Positions 1 to 7,164 are shown, counted from the stretch's first letter. The stretch: DNA of 64,000 nt from UBA7236 sp044227505 (GCA_044227505.1 JBGAWP010000012.1:1-64000); one strand, 5' to 3'. Numbers and translations: made by a program. The notes: generated by a model from the sequence alone, not told the origin.

Positions 1-327
1 AAGACAATTGTCCGAAATCAAATTAAAATTAACAAACTTATAGATACAATTACTTTATCGGAGTTAACTGAAATGATAAAAAAGGATATAGAAGTATTTT
101 ATAGAAATATGAAAATGGAAAATATTTACTTTACCGGAATGTTAATTTTGAATTCAGGTCAAAAAAGAATGATTAATAACTTATTTGTCAAGAACCGTTT
201 AAACATATATGAACAAATTAAATTATTATCTTCAGGAGGATATTTTATTATTTATGGTATTTTTTATAATTACGGTAAACCGAACTATGGTATAATAGAA
301 GGTGCTATAGGATGGCGGATTGAATAG
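1..327 (+). CDS. C-terminal part of an unrecognised protein (5' end outside window)
   Basis: The frame is open from the first base of the window to the TAG at 325-327, so the protein almost certainly starts upstream; an internal ATG at 73 would give 84 residues. The visible 108 residues are basic and rich in Asn, Ile and Tyr, with no membrane segment or motif I recognise. The gene stands upstream of, and in the same direction as, the ArsR-type promoter at 406-436. No function is proposed. Confidence 0.45.
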   Translation, partial: KTIVRNQIKINKLIDTITLSELTEMIKKDIEVFYRNMKMENIYFTGMLILNSGQKRMINNLFVKNRLNIYEQIKLLSSGGYFIIYGIFYNYGKPNYGIIEGAIGWRIE

Positions 328-405
328 CGTTTATTATCTTAAATCCAATTAATCGTAACGTGCTATTAAAGAAGTGTCTTTTCTATAAAAAATCTTCCAT
401 TTCCC

Positions 406-436
406 TTGCGTAACCGAACGGTTACATATACTTTTG
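406..436 (+). promoter_or_regulatory. Promoter with palindromic operator, left (truncated) copy
   Basis: A -33 TTG (406-408), a 20-nt spacer and a perfect TAnnTTTG -7 element (TACTTTTG, 429-436) form a Bacteroidota housekeeping promoter. The spacer is almost filled by the inverted repeat GTAACCG-AA-CGGTTAC (410-425). A repressor bound there would block RNA polymerase, as expected for an autoregulated ArsR gene. The same arrangement recurs at 583-613. Confidence 0.75.
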
Positions 437-454
437 CATACAAAATACACCAAC

Positions 455-478
455 ATGGTAAGAAGAGACGTATTTCAG
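455..478 (+). CDS. First eight codons of a second ArsR-like regulator, cut by the assembly gap
   Basis: The ATG at 455 starts M-V-R-R-D-V-F-Q and then runs into the Ns. The ArsR gene at 637 starts with the same eight residues but differs at the DNA level (GTAAGAAGA against GTGCGAAGA). This is therefore a paralogue whose body is missing from the assembly rather than a simple assembly duplication. Promoter and operator are also duplicated. The function, metal or ligand-responsive repression, is inferred from the paralogue. Confidence 0.6.
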
Positions 479-488
479 NNNNNNNNNN
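479..488. other. Assembly gap (10 N)
   Basis: Ten Ns follow the eighth codon of the truncated ArsR-like gene. Ten is a common nominal scaffold-gap length, so the real amount of missing DNA is unknown. Given the near-identical starts on either side, the gap probably hides the rest of an ArsR gene and perhaps a partner gene. Confidence 0.95.
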
Positions 489-489
489 A

Positions 490-552
490 GAAGCGATTGG
501 ATCAATAATCAATATTCCTATAGGCTCCTGTAAAAAATGTTCAACCCAATAA
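490..552 (+). CDS. Possible C-terminal tail of a gene lying mostly in the gap
   Basis: Just after the Ns one frame stays open for 20 codons, ending ...PIGSCKKCSTQ before a TAA at 550-552. If the missing DNA carries an ArsR gene and its partner, as at 637-1840, this could be the partner's C-terminus. The stretch is short and the frame could be open by chance. Confidence 0.2.
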   Translation, partial: EAIGSIINIPIGSCKKCSTQ

Positions 553-582
553 CCCGTTTACCAATAAAATCTACTAAAATCC

Positions 583-613
583 TTGCGTAACCGTTCGGTT
601 ACATATACTTTTG
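583..613 (+). promoter_or_regulatory. Promoter with palindromic operator of the ArsR gene
   Basis: A -33 TTG (583-585), a 20-nt spacer and a -7 TACTTTTG (606-613) precede the ATG at 637. The inverted repeat GTAACCG-TT-CGGTTAC (587-602) fills the spacer. Its arms are identical to those of the left copy; only the 2-nt centre differs, TT against AA. Repression by the ArsR product is inferred from position and symmetry. Confidence 0.8.
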
Positions 614-636
614 TGACCACAACTAACTGATACACT

Positions 637-969
637 ATGGTGCGAAGAGACGTATTCCAGGCAATTGCCGACCCGACAAGACGGGAGATCATTGCGTTGT
701 TATCCAATCAGATCATGAATCTCAACGCCGTTGCCGATAATTTTGATATGAGCAGGCCGGCTATATCCAAACATATTAAGATCCTCAACGAATGTGGTCT
801 TATCGAAATAAAACAACTCGGAAGAGAGCGTTTCTGTGTCCCGCAACTGGCAGCTTTGGATCAGGTGCAAACATGGGTTCAGCAATACAGTTTGTTCTGG
901 ACCAATAAATTGGATGCCCTTGAAATTCATTTGGAACAACATAAAAAAAACGGTAAAAAAAATAAATAA
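637..969 (+). CDS. ArsR/SdpR-family winged-helix transcriptional repressor
   Basis: This 110-residue protein has the usual ArsR size. It carries the signature ADPTRREIIALL near residues 11-22 and the winged-helix recognition helix MSRPAISKHIKIL around residues 48-60. No cysteine metal site of the ArsR/SmtB kind is visible in the DNA-binding helix, so it resembles the SdpR-like subgroup that usually pairs with SRPBCC proteins. The start codon fits the operator-containing promoter 24 nt upstream. It probably represses itself and the SRPBCC gene 10 nt downstream. The family is clear; the ligand is unknown. Confidence 0.9.
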   Translation: MVRRDVFQAIADPTRREIIALLSNQIMNLNAVADNFDMSRPAISKHIKILNECGLIEIKQLGRERFCVPQLAALDQVQTWVQQYSLFWTNKLDALEIHLEQHKKNGKKNK

Positions 970-979
970 AAACCAGATC

Positions 980-1840
980 ATGGAAAATAAAAAAATATAC
1001 CTCGAACGCCTTTTTAACGCAGATGTAAAAAAAGTATGGTCAGCACTTACCGATAAAAACGAAATGCAATTATGGTATTTTGACCTTAAAGAATTTCAAC
1101 CGGAGGTAGGTTTTGTATTTCAATTTACCGGTGGCCCATCACCGGAAAAACAATATTTGCATATTTGCGAAATAACAGAAGTGATTCCTCAAAAAAAATT
1201 ATCTTACAGTTGGCGTTATGAAGGATATGCAGGAATTTCTTTTGTGAGTTTTGAATTAATTCCCAAAGGAAACAAAACATTGTTAAAATTAACCCACAGC
1301 GATATTGGAACTTTCCCTGCAGATATTACAGATTTTGCCATTAAGAATTTTGAGGAAGGATGGAATGCAATTATTAATACCTCTTTGAAAAATTATCTCG
1401 AAAGTACTGATTTCAAATATGAGTTGACCGTTGAAGCAAATAGCAATTCTATTTATACAGGGCTCACTAAAAAAATTAAACTCTGGTGGTCAGAAAAAAC
1501 TGAAGGTACTGCAGATAAAGTAAATGATGAATTCGTAGTTCATTTCGGAAGAACATTTAAGAAAATAAAAGTAATTGAACTGATCCCAGACAAAATGGTA
1601 AAGTGGCAGGTGATGGAAAGTTATTTTGATATAAACGAATTTAATAACAGATCGGAGTGGAACGGAACAACAATTGAATGGGAAATTGCAGCAAATGCAG
1701 ATTCCACAAATATCATCCTGACCCATCACGGACTTAACAAATCGCTTGAGTGTTATGAAGTATGTGAAAATGGATGGATTAATTTTATGGATAGTTTTCA
1801 TGATTTTCTTACCACGGGAATGGGAACACCGTTTCAATGA
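980..1840 (+). CDS. Tandem SRPBCC (AHSA1-like) domain protein
   Basis: The ATG at 980 gives 286 residues starting M-E-N-K-K; a longer frame reading back into the ArsR gene is rejected because it overlaps that gene out of frame. Residues 1-144 form one START/AHSA1-type domain (RLFNADVKKVWSALTD, then EEGWNAIINTSLKNYL). Residues about 145-286 form a second, more diverged one (TKKIKLWWSE, then NGWINFMDSFHDFL). SRPBCC domains bind hydrophobic ligands in a deep cavity. Placement 10 nt behind the ArsR gene marks a two-gene operon. The double-domain layout is less common than the single domain at 5481. Confidence 0.88.
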   Translation: MENKKIYLERLFNADVKKVWSALTDKNEMQLWYFDLKEFQPEVGFVFQFTGGPSPEKQYLHICEITEVIPQKKLSYSWRYEGYAGISFVSFELIPKGNKTLLKLTHSDIGTFPADITDFAIKNFEEGWNAIINTSLKNYLESTDFKYELTVEANSNSIYTGLTKKIKLWWSEKTEGTADKVNDEFVVHFGRTFKKIKVIELIPDKMVKWQVMESYFDINEFNNRSEWNGTTIEWEIAANADSTNIILTHHGLNKSLECYEVCENGWINFMDSFHDFLTTGMGTPFQ

Positions 1841-2091
1841 TTTGGGTCACGGATTTTATAGGATTTCGCGGATTTCACAGATTTAAATAATATTTAAATA
1901 CACCAGACAAGCCCTGCGATCCCTGTCCATTTGCGCCCTCTGCGGGAAACAATAACATTTGGTAATTTGTTAGTCTGGTGATTTGTTAATTTAATTCTTA
2001 TCCAAAACAGATAGCCAAAAATTGGATATTTTTTTTCCAAAAAACTTTGCATCTCTTGCATGAAATACCAAATATTATTTATTTTTATCCC

Positions 2092-2436
2092 ATGGCCTAC
2101 AACGAAAAATTAGCGGAACGCATACGCGAGAAACTTGCGGATGTTCCAAATGTGGAAGAAAAACGAATGATGGGTGGTTTAACATTTATGGTAAATGATA
2201 AAATGTGTGTAGGCATTATAAAAGATGACCTTATGTGTCGCATAAACCCGGAATTTCATGCAAAAGCAGTGGAGCAACGCGGATGCAGAACAATGGACTT
2301 TACAAATAGACCTATGATAGGTTATGTACTAATTGATGAGACCGGAATGAAATCAAAAAAGGATTTCGATTATTGGATTGAACTCGCGCTTTCTTTTAAT
2401 GACAAAGCAAAATCCTCAAAAAAGAAGAAAAAATAA
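2092..2436 (+). CDS. TfoX/Sxy N-terminal domain protein
   Basis: The ATG at 2092 gives 114 residues starting M-A-Y-N-E-K-L; an in-frame TTG at 2047 would add 15 residues without homology. The body matches the TfoX N-terminal fold: the helical opening LAERIREKL, then VEEKRMMGGLTFMVNDKMCVGI, and a lysine-rich tail (SSKKKKK). In gammaproteobacteria TfoX/Sxy controls competence, but stand-alone N-terminal-domain proteins in Bacteroidota sit among SRPBCC, VOC and DoxX genes, as here, and their role is not established. It is preceded by about 250 nt without a gene. Confidence 0.85.
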   Translation: MAYNEKLAERIREKLADVPNVEEKRMMGGLTFMVNDKMCVGIIKDDLMCRINPEFHAKAVEQRGCRTMDFTNRPMIGYVLIDETGMKSKKDFDYWIELALSFNDKAKSSKKKKK

Positions 2437-2491
2437 GTTTCATTCCCCGTAATTAAATACTCACATCCAGATTTATTCAATTACAAATCCC

Positions 2492-2528
2492 CTGTCGCAA
2501 AACACCCTTTTTAAGTCACATACACACA
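2492..2528 (+). promoter_or_regulatory. Conserved 37-bp promoter box, copy 1 (upstream of DoxX gene)
   Basis: The box reads CTGTCGCAAAACACCC, 7 nt, GTCA (2515-2518), 5 nt, ACACA (2524-2528). The same words with the same spacings occur at 5339-5375. A -7-like GAACTTTG follows at 2552-2559, 44 nt after the 16-mer. It could be an activator site for the AraC regulator at 4338-5318, or an ECF-type promoter with -35 TGTCGC and -10 GTCA separated by 16 nt. Confidence 0.6.
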
Positions 2529-2602
2529 GTATTTGTGTTCTGCACAAAACAGAACTTTGTTTTTATTAAATCAATTCAGGAATTAATAAAACTCAAAAAA
2601 AA

Positions 2603-2995
2603 ATGAAAAGAACTAAAATTTTATACTGGGTATTTACAGGGTTGTTCGGAGCATTTATGCTTTTTTCTGCAATCCCTGATCTTTTAACCGTTCCGGATGC
2701 AGTTAAAATGGTGCATGATGATCTTGGATATCCTGTTTATATTATACCTTTTTTAGGATTGGCAAAAATTCTCGGAGTGATCGCAATAATTATTCCCGGA
2801 TTTCCAAGAATAAAAGAATGGGCTTATGCAGGATTAGCATTTGATCTTATTGGAGCCACCTACTCCCTTTATTGCATCGATCCGTCACCAAAAGGTTGGG
2901 TTGGAATGTTGGGACCTATTGTAATTGGTGCATTATCTTATTATTTTTATCATAAAAAATTAAAACAAGTTAACGAACCTCAAACTACAATTTAA
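2603..2995 (+). CDS. DoxX-like family integral membrane protein
   Basis: The 130 residues contain four hydrophobic segments, near 8-26, 48-64, 72-90 and 100-116. The pattern SAIPDLLTVPDAVKMVHDDLGYP followed by a short loop and KILGVIAII is characteristic of DoxX-like proteins (PF13564 type). These are small membrane proteins of uncertain biochemical role, sometimes linked to redox or thiol stress. The gene heads a short rightward run (DUF4287 5 nt on, then YdeI-like) and has the conserved box at 2492-2528 about 75 nt upstream. Confidence 0.88.
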   Translation: MKRTKILYWVFTGLFGAFMLFSAIPDLLTVPDAVKMVHDDLGYPVYIIPFLGLAKILGVIAIIIPGFPRIKEWAYAGLAFDLIGATYSLYCIDPSPKGWVGMLGPIVIGALSYYFYHKKLKQVNEPQTTI

Positions 2996-3000
2996 TTATT

Positions 3001-3219
3001 ATGTCATTTCAAGCATATCTCGATAATATTAAAACCAAAACAGGTAAGTCTCCGGAAGATTTTAAAAAATTAGCCAAACAAAAAGGATTTTTAGAAAATG
3101 GGGAACTTAAATCCAATGTAAAAGCCGGAGAAATTGTTAATTGGTTAAAAATGGATTTCGATTTGGGACACGGGCATGCTATGGCTATTTTTGCACTATT
3201 GAAAGGAAAAAAAGAATAA
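3001..3219 (+). CDS. DUF4287 family protein
   Basis: This 72-residue soluble protein starts MSFQAYLDNIKTKTGKSPEDF and ends with GHGHAMAIFALLKGKKE, the standard DUF4287 layout. It begins 5 nt after the DoxX stop and ends 8 nt before the next gene, so co-transcription is likely. The biochemical role is unknown; the domain often co-occurs with SRPBCC and DUF1801 proteins. Confidence 0.88.
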   Translation: MSFQAYLDNIKTKTGKSPEDFKKLAKQKGFLENGELKSNVKAGEIVNWLKMDFDLGHGHAMAIFALLKGKKE

Positions 3220-3227
3220 AAATTTAT

Positions 3228-3668
3228 ATGCAATTTAAAACTGTTCTTTTTCAGGCAGGTAAAACTGCAACAGGATTTGAAATACCTCCGGAAATTGTTG
3301 AAAAACTTGGCGCTGGTAAAAAACCTCCTGTTAAAGTCACCATAAACGGCTACACATACCGGAACACCGTTGCGGTTATGGGTGGAGTATATATGATAGG
3401 TGTAAGCGCACTGCACCGTGAAGGAGCAGGTATAAAAGGTGGTGATAAAATTACGGTAGACCTCGAATTGGATACTGAGCCTAGAATTGCAGAGGTGCCT
3501 TCGGATCTTGCAAAACAATTAAAAAAAGAACCGCTTGCTAAAAAGAATTTTGATGCACTTTCTTATAGTAAGAAACGCGCATTCATTCTTCCGATCACAG
3601 ATGCAAAAACAGAAGAAACCAGAATACGCAGAATTGAAAAAACAATTTTAACATTAAAACAAATGTAA
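3228..3668 (+). CDS. DUF1905 plus YdeI/OmpD-associated domain protein
   Basis: The ATG at 3228 gives 146 residues starting MQFKTVLFQAG. Residues about 1-95 match DUF1905 (TGFEIPPEIVEKLGAGKKPPVKVTINGY-type core, split by the residue limit here), and residues 100-146 the YdeI/OmpD-associated tail (LSYSKKRAFILPI, ETRIRRIEKTI). The reading frame also continues upstream to 3141, but that part overlaps DUF4287 out of frame. The family has been linked loosely to peptide or bacteriocin resistance; the function here is not known. Confidence 0.87.
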   Translation: MQFKTVLFQAGKTATGFEIPPEIVEKLGAGKKPPVKVTINGYTYRNTVAVMGGVYMIGVSALHREGAGIKGGDKITVDLELDTEPRIAEVPSDLAKQLKKEPLAKKNFDALSYSKKRAFILPITDAKTEETRIRRIEKTILTLKQM

Positions 3669-3697
3669 TTTTTTTTATAAATTAAAATAAAATTAAA

Positions 3698-4135
3698 ATG
3701 GCAAGAACAAGCACTTATCTCAATTTCTCCAGAAACACAGAAGAGGCATTTAATTTTTACAGATCAATATTTGGCGGTGAGTTCGGCGGAAATGGTATTG
3801 CCAGATTTCGCGATATACCACCCTCCGACGATATGCCACCTTTGGCACCCGGTGATGAGAATCTGGTAATGCATATTGAACTGGAAATAACGGGTGGACA
3901 TAAATTAATGGCCACGGATGCTCCGGAAACAATGGGCTTTAATGTGAATTTTGGAAACAATATGCACATCAATCTCGAACCGGATACCAGAGAAGAAACT
4001 AAAAAATTATTTGATGCCTTGTCGGCAGGTGGAAAAGTAACAATGGAACTTCAGGATATGTTTTGGGGTGATTATTTTGGAAGTTGCACAGATAAATTTG
4101 GTGTTCAGTGGATGTTTAATTGTGCCAATAAATAA
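3698..4135 (+). CDS. VOC family protein, PhnB type
   Basis: The 145 residues start MARTSTYLNFSRNTEEAFNF, the typical opening of PhnB-like vicinal-oxygen-chelate proteins. They include FYRSIFGGEF, a middle strand HKLMATDA, and the C-terminal MFWGDYFGSCTDKFGVQW. The last motif is diagnostic for this subfamily. Such proteins are often annotated by resemblance to 3-demethylubiquinone methyltransferase, but their substrates are unknown. The gene ends the first small-gene run and is followed at once by heptanucleotide repeats. Confidence 0.88.
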   Translation: MARTSTYLNFSRNTEEAFNFYRSIFGGEFGGNGIARFRDIPPSDDMPPLAPGDENLVMHIELEITGGHKLMATDAPETMGFNVNFGNNMHINLEPDTREETKKLFDALSAGGKVTMELQDMFWGDYFGSCTDKFGVQWMFNCANK

Positions 4136-4137
4136 TT

Positions 4138-4334
4138 TGGTGAGTGGTGAATGGTGAGTACTGAGATTGATCCACTTCAGCCATAAGTTTTTTGCCTGAA
4201 TAAATAGCTCCAGTGTTTGATCGAACGTACTCACGCCTCACGATTGACGATTCACGAAAATGAGTAATGAGTAATGAGTAATGAGTTTGATCCTCGTAAG
4301 CCGGATGTTTTTACTCTTGACTAATGACTCTTGA
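4138..4334. repeat. Heptanucleotide repeat cluster 1
   Basis: Four short arrays with a strict 7-nt period fill most of the gap between the convergent VOC and AraC genes. TGGTGAG/TGGTGAA/TGGTGAG/TACTGAG runs 4138-4165; CTCACGC/CTCACGA/TTGACGA/TTCACGA runs 4230-4257; TGAGTAA three times then TGAGTTT runs 4261-4288; CTCTTGA/CTAATGA/CTCTTGA runs 4314-4334. The CTCACGC array recurs twice at 10575-10680. They resemble short tandemly repeated repetitive elements known from other bacteria. Confidence 0.85.
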
Positions 4335-4337
4335 CTA

Positions 4338-5318
4338 TCACTGCCCAGTTGCTTGTTTGTTATACTTATTCCTATACTCCACCGGTGTTAATCCCGTAAT
4401 TTTTTTAAAAATTGTCCTGAAGGCTTTGGTATCTGTATACCCAACTTCAAACATCACTTCATTAATATTTTTTCTGCTGGTTTCGAAACTTCTTTTTGCA
4501 GCTTCCATTTTAATGCGATGTATATATTCCAATACAGTATTATTTGTAGCATTTTTAAACCGACGTTCAAAACTTCTTCTTCCTAAAGAAACTTTATTTG
4601 CCAAATCATCCACAGATATTTTTTCGGCATAATTTTTTTCAATAAATTCCTGTGCTTCCTTTACTTCTTTATCAGTGTGATTTTTTTGTCCTTTGAATAA
4701 AGCAAAGGTAGTCTGACTATCTCTATCAATATCAATTGCAAAATATTTTGATGCAAGAATTGCAGTTTCTCTGTCGGTATACTTTTCCACCAAATGCAAA
4801 AGTAAATTCCAATAAGAATTTGCTCCCCCGCTGGAATAAATTCTGTTTTCTTCTGTAATGATACTTCCATCCACCACTTCTACATCCGGAAACATTTCCC
4901 GGAACTCATTTTGAAATCCCCAATGCGTGGAACATTTTTTTCCATCGAGCAAACCTGTACTTGCAAGTAAAAATGCACCAACACATAAAGATGCAACCTC
5001 TGCCCCACCCTCATACTGATCGGTGATCCATGGGATCAATTCTCTGTTTAAATGGATGGCATTTTTCATATCCCCAAAAAGTGCAGGAATAAAAACGAGA
5101 TCGGTACTTTTAACATCCTTAATTTGTTTATCCGTATGAACTGAAAAGATTCCATCATTAAGTTTAACTTCCTTTTTTATTCCAACCAGCTGAATATTGA
5201 ATAAAGGTTCCTTTCCCGACATCATCAAAAATTGATTTACAGCGGAAAATAAATACTGAGGATCAGCAATTGCCTGCATTACTGATGATTCCGGTACGAG
5301 AATGCTTACGTTTTTCAT
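4338..5318 (-). CDS. GlxA-like AraC-family regulator with DJ-1/PfpI domain
   Basis: The 326 residues divide into an N-terminal DJ-1/PfpI-like sensor (about 1-190; the nucleophile-elbow region reads EVASLCVGAFLLASTGLLDGK) and a C-terminal pair of AraC helix-turn-helices (about 225-320; LANKVSLGRRSFERRFKNAT and FEVGYTDTKAFRTIFKKITG). Start ATG is at 5316-5318. It is divergent from the SRPBCC gene at 5481, with the conserved box 5339-5375 between them, so it is the natural candidate to control that gene and the DoxX gene. Any ligand is unknown. Confidence 0.9.
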   Translation of the reverse strand: MKNVSILVPESSVMQAIADPQYLFSAVNQFLMMSGKEPLFNIQLVGIKKEVKLNDGIFSVHTDKQIKDVKSTDLVFIPALFGDMKNAIHLNRELIPWITDQYEGGAEVASLCVGAFLLASTGLLDGKKCSTHWGFQNEFREMFPDVEVVDGSIITEENRIYSSGGANSYWNLLLHLVEKYTDRETAILASKYFAIDIDRDSQTTFALFKGQKNHTDKEVKEAQEFIEKNYAEKISVDDLANKVSLGRRSFERRFKNATNNTVLEYIHRIKMEAAKRSFETSRKNINEVMFEVGYTDTKAFRTIFKKITGLTPVEYRNKYNKQATGQ

Positions 5319-5338
5319 ATTTCAAAGATAGAAAAATT

Positions 5339-5375
5339 CTGTCGCAAAACACCCCTTTATTGTCATTTTAACACA
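5339..5375 (+). promoter_or_regulatory. Conserved 37-bp promoter box, copy 2 (AraC/SRPBCC intergenic)
   Basis: CTGTCGCAAAACACCC at 5339-5354, GTCA at 5362-5365 and ACACA at 5371-5375 repeat the words and spacings found at 2492-2528. A -7-like CATCTTTG (5398-5405) lies 43 nt after the 16-mer, against 44 nt in copy 1. The DNA between the words is not conserved, which argues for selection on the words. The box points toward the SRPBCC gene at 5481. Confidence 0.6.
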
Positions 5376-5480
5376 TTGTTTTTAAGCCAATATGCTCCAT
5401 CTTTGTATCACAAATAAAATAATTTTACAATCTATTAGAAAATTGAAATTATTTAATTTACTAACTTAAAAAATAGACAT

Positions 5481-5897
5481 ATGACAAGTAACATGATCAC
5501 CGTTGAAGCATTAATAAATGCTCCGATAGAAAAAGTATGGGAATTCTGGACTAAACCTGAACACATTATGGTTTGGAACGCAGCTTCTGACGATTGGCAT
5601 ACTCCTTCTGCCACCAATGACCTCAGAACCGGAGGAAAATTTACATCTAGAATGGAAGCAAAAGACGGGAGTTTTGGTTTTGATTTTGAAGGTATTTACG
5701 ATGAAGTAAAACACCTGGAGCTGATAAAATATGGAATGGCGGATGGAAGAAAAGTGCAGGTAGAATTTATTAAGGAGGGTAATAAAACTCAAATCATTGA
5801 AAAATTTGATGCGGAAAGCGTAAATCCAGTCGACATGCAAAAAGCTGGCTGGCAAGCTATTCTGAATAATTTTAAAAAATATGTTGAGGCTAATTAA
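5481..5897 (+). CDS. SRPBCC/AHSA1-like ligand-binding protein
   Basis: The 138 residues begin ITVEALINAPIEKVWEFWTKPEHI and end with MQKAGWQAILNNFKKYVE, the start and closing helix of a single START-like SRPBCC domain. A stretch of acidic and aromatic residues between them (SFGFDFEGIYDEV) fits the sheet lining the cavity. The gene is divergent from the AraC regulator and leads a tight rightward run (VOC 20 nt later, DHFR-like 2 nt after that), so it probably heads that operon. Substrate unknown. Confidence 0.9.
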   Translation: MTSNMITVEALINAPIEKVWEFWTKPEHIMVWNAASDDWHTPSATNDLRTGGKFTSRMEAKDGSFGFDFEGIYDEVKHLELIKYGMADGRKVQVEFIKEGNKTQIIEKFDAESVNPVDMQKAGWQAILNNFKKYVEAN

Positions 5898-5917
5898 ATT
5901 CCTCCTAAATTTATTTG

Positions 5918-6340
5918 ATGGCACAGATCAATTCTTATTTAACCTTTAGTGGAAACTGCAGGGAAGCAATGCTTTTTTATCAGAAATGTTTGGGGGGTGA
6001 ACTTCTATTACAGACTATTGGAGACTCACCTCTTGCAAAACAAATGCCTGCAAAAATGAAGGAATTTATTTTGCATGCTACCTTAACAAAAAATGAATTA
6101 ATTCTCATGGGTTCTGATATGGTTGCAGAAACGGGACTCATAAAAGGTAATGCCGTTTCACTATCAGTGAATTGTAGCAGCGAAAAAGAAATTAAATCCT
6201 TTTATAAAAAACTTGCAGTAGGCGGCAATGCCGATCATCCTCTGGAGAATACATTTTGGGGAGCATTATTTGGCGACCTAACTGACAAATATGGCAATCA
6301 TTGGCTTTTGAATTTTGACAGGAACATCATTAAAAAATAA
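5918..6340 (+). CDS. VOC family protein, PhnB type
   Basis: The ATG at 5918 gives 140 residues starting MAQINSYLTFSGNCREAMLF; a TTG one codon earlier is in frame but less likely. YQKCLGGELLLQTIGDSP and the closing FWGALFGDLTDKYGNHWLLNF are the PhnB-type VOC hallmarks. It is a paralogue of the protein at 3698-4135. It lies between the SRPBCC gene and a DHFR-like gene, 2 nt before the latter. Substrate unknown. Confidence 0.88.
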   Translation: MAQINSYLTFSGNCREAMLFYQKCLGGELLLQTIGDSPLAKQMPAKMKEFILHATLTKNELILMGSDMVAETGLIKGNAVSLSVNCSSEKEIKSFYKKLAVGGNADHPLENTFWGALFGDLTDKYGNHWLLNFDRNIIKK

Positions 6341-6342
6341 AT

Positions 6343-6897
6343 ATGAGAAAATTAAACGCATATAATTTCCTTTCCCTAAATGGATGTTACAAGGGAAACA
6401 ATGGAGATATCAGTTGGCATAAACACGGAGCGGAAGAAAATTCCTATTCGGAAGAGAGTCTGGAACCAGGAAATATTCTGTTATTTGGTCGTATCACTTA
6501 TGAAATGATGTCAGGATATTGGCCTTCTGAAGCTGCCTATCAAAATTCGCCAAAAGTAGCCGAAGGAATGAATAATACTGAAAAGATCGTGTTTTCAAGC
6601 ACTATGGAAAAAGCAACATGGAATAACACTTTATTAATAAAAAATAATATTGTAGACGAGATCCGTAAAATAAAACAAACTCCCGGTAAAGATATGACCA
6701 TACTAGGAAGCGGGACAATTATCACACAATTTGCTGAACACAATCTTATCGACAGCATACAAATAATGATTGATCCGGTTGTGATAAAAAACGGCACACC
6801 CATTTTCAATAATATACATTGTAATCTCAATTTAATATTAACGGAAACCAAAACTTTTAAAAGCGGAGTTGTACTTTTAAATTATAAAATTGAATAA
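6343..6897 (+). CDS. RibD C-terminal/dihydrofolate-reductase-like protein
   Basis: The 184 residues show the RibD-C/DHFR-like fold: NAYNFLSLNGCYKG near the start, LLFGRITYEMMSGYW around residues 46-60, KIVFSSTMEKATW, the nucleotide-binding-like ILGSGTIITQF near 122, and DPVVIKNGTPIF. Proteins of the YwjB/YyaP type are predicted NADPH-dependent reductases without a proven substrate. It starts 2 nt after the VOC stop, so the pair is co-transcribed. Confidence 0.85.
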   Translation: MRKLNAYNFLSLNGCYKGNNGDISWHKHGAEENSYSEESLEPGNILLFGRITYEMMSGYWPSEAAYQNSPKVAEGMNNTEKIVFSSTMEKATWNNTLLIKNNIVDEIRKIKQTPGKDMTILGSGTIITQFAEHNLIDSIQIMIDPVVIKNGTPIFNNIHCNLNLILTETKTFKSGVVLLNYKIE

Positions 6898-6921
6898 AAT
6901 CAGGAGGTTTTGCAACTCATT

Positions 6922-7131
6922 ATGGTAGAAATATTTAAAACAAATGTGGAACGAGCCGAGGATGCAAATTTTTTATTGCAAACACTGACTTTAGTTTTTC
7001 CTTGCTACAAAATAAATTTTGACCTTTCCGATTGTGATAAAATATTGAGAATAGAAGGTGAAAATATCAAGTTGGATAAAATCATTGAAATATTAAATCG
7101 GAATAATTACGTTTGTATAAATTTAGATTGA
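6922..7131 (+). CDS. Small HMA-like fold protein of unknown function
   Basis: The ATG at 6922 gives 69 residues starting MVEIFKTNVE. The pattern FKTNVE...A..L...L...FPCYKINFDLSDCDKILRIEG is shared by small ferredoxin-like (heavy-metal-associated-like) proteins common in Bacteroidota. The CxxC metal site of true HMA proteins is absent. An AGGAGG (6902-6907) sits 14 nt before this ATG; a TTG at 6910 lies too close to it to be used well. The role is unknown. Confidence 0.6.
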   Translation: MVEIFKTNVERAEDANFLLQTLTLVFPCYKINFDLSDCDKILRIEGENIKLDKIIEILNRNNYVCINLD

Positions 7132-7164
7132 GACAACATTTAACTAACAATAAACTATCATAAT

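Noticed and set aside
836..979. Longer start for the tandem SRPBCC protein
   Set aside because: It overlaps the ArsR gene in another frame and has no homology; the ATG at 980 begins exactly at the domain.
1490..1837. Minus-strand frame opposite the SRPBCC gene
   Set aside because: Its composition (Cys, Phe, Ile rich) is that of an antisense shadow; the plus-strand gene is clear.
1841..1900. Repeated GGATTT words after the SRPBCC gene
   Set aside because: Short and irregular; no second copy in the window and no fixed period.
3009..3518. 169-residue minus-strand reading frame opposite DUF4287 and YdeI
   Set aside because: It is the shadow of two well-supported plus-strand genes and has no recognisable domain.
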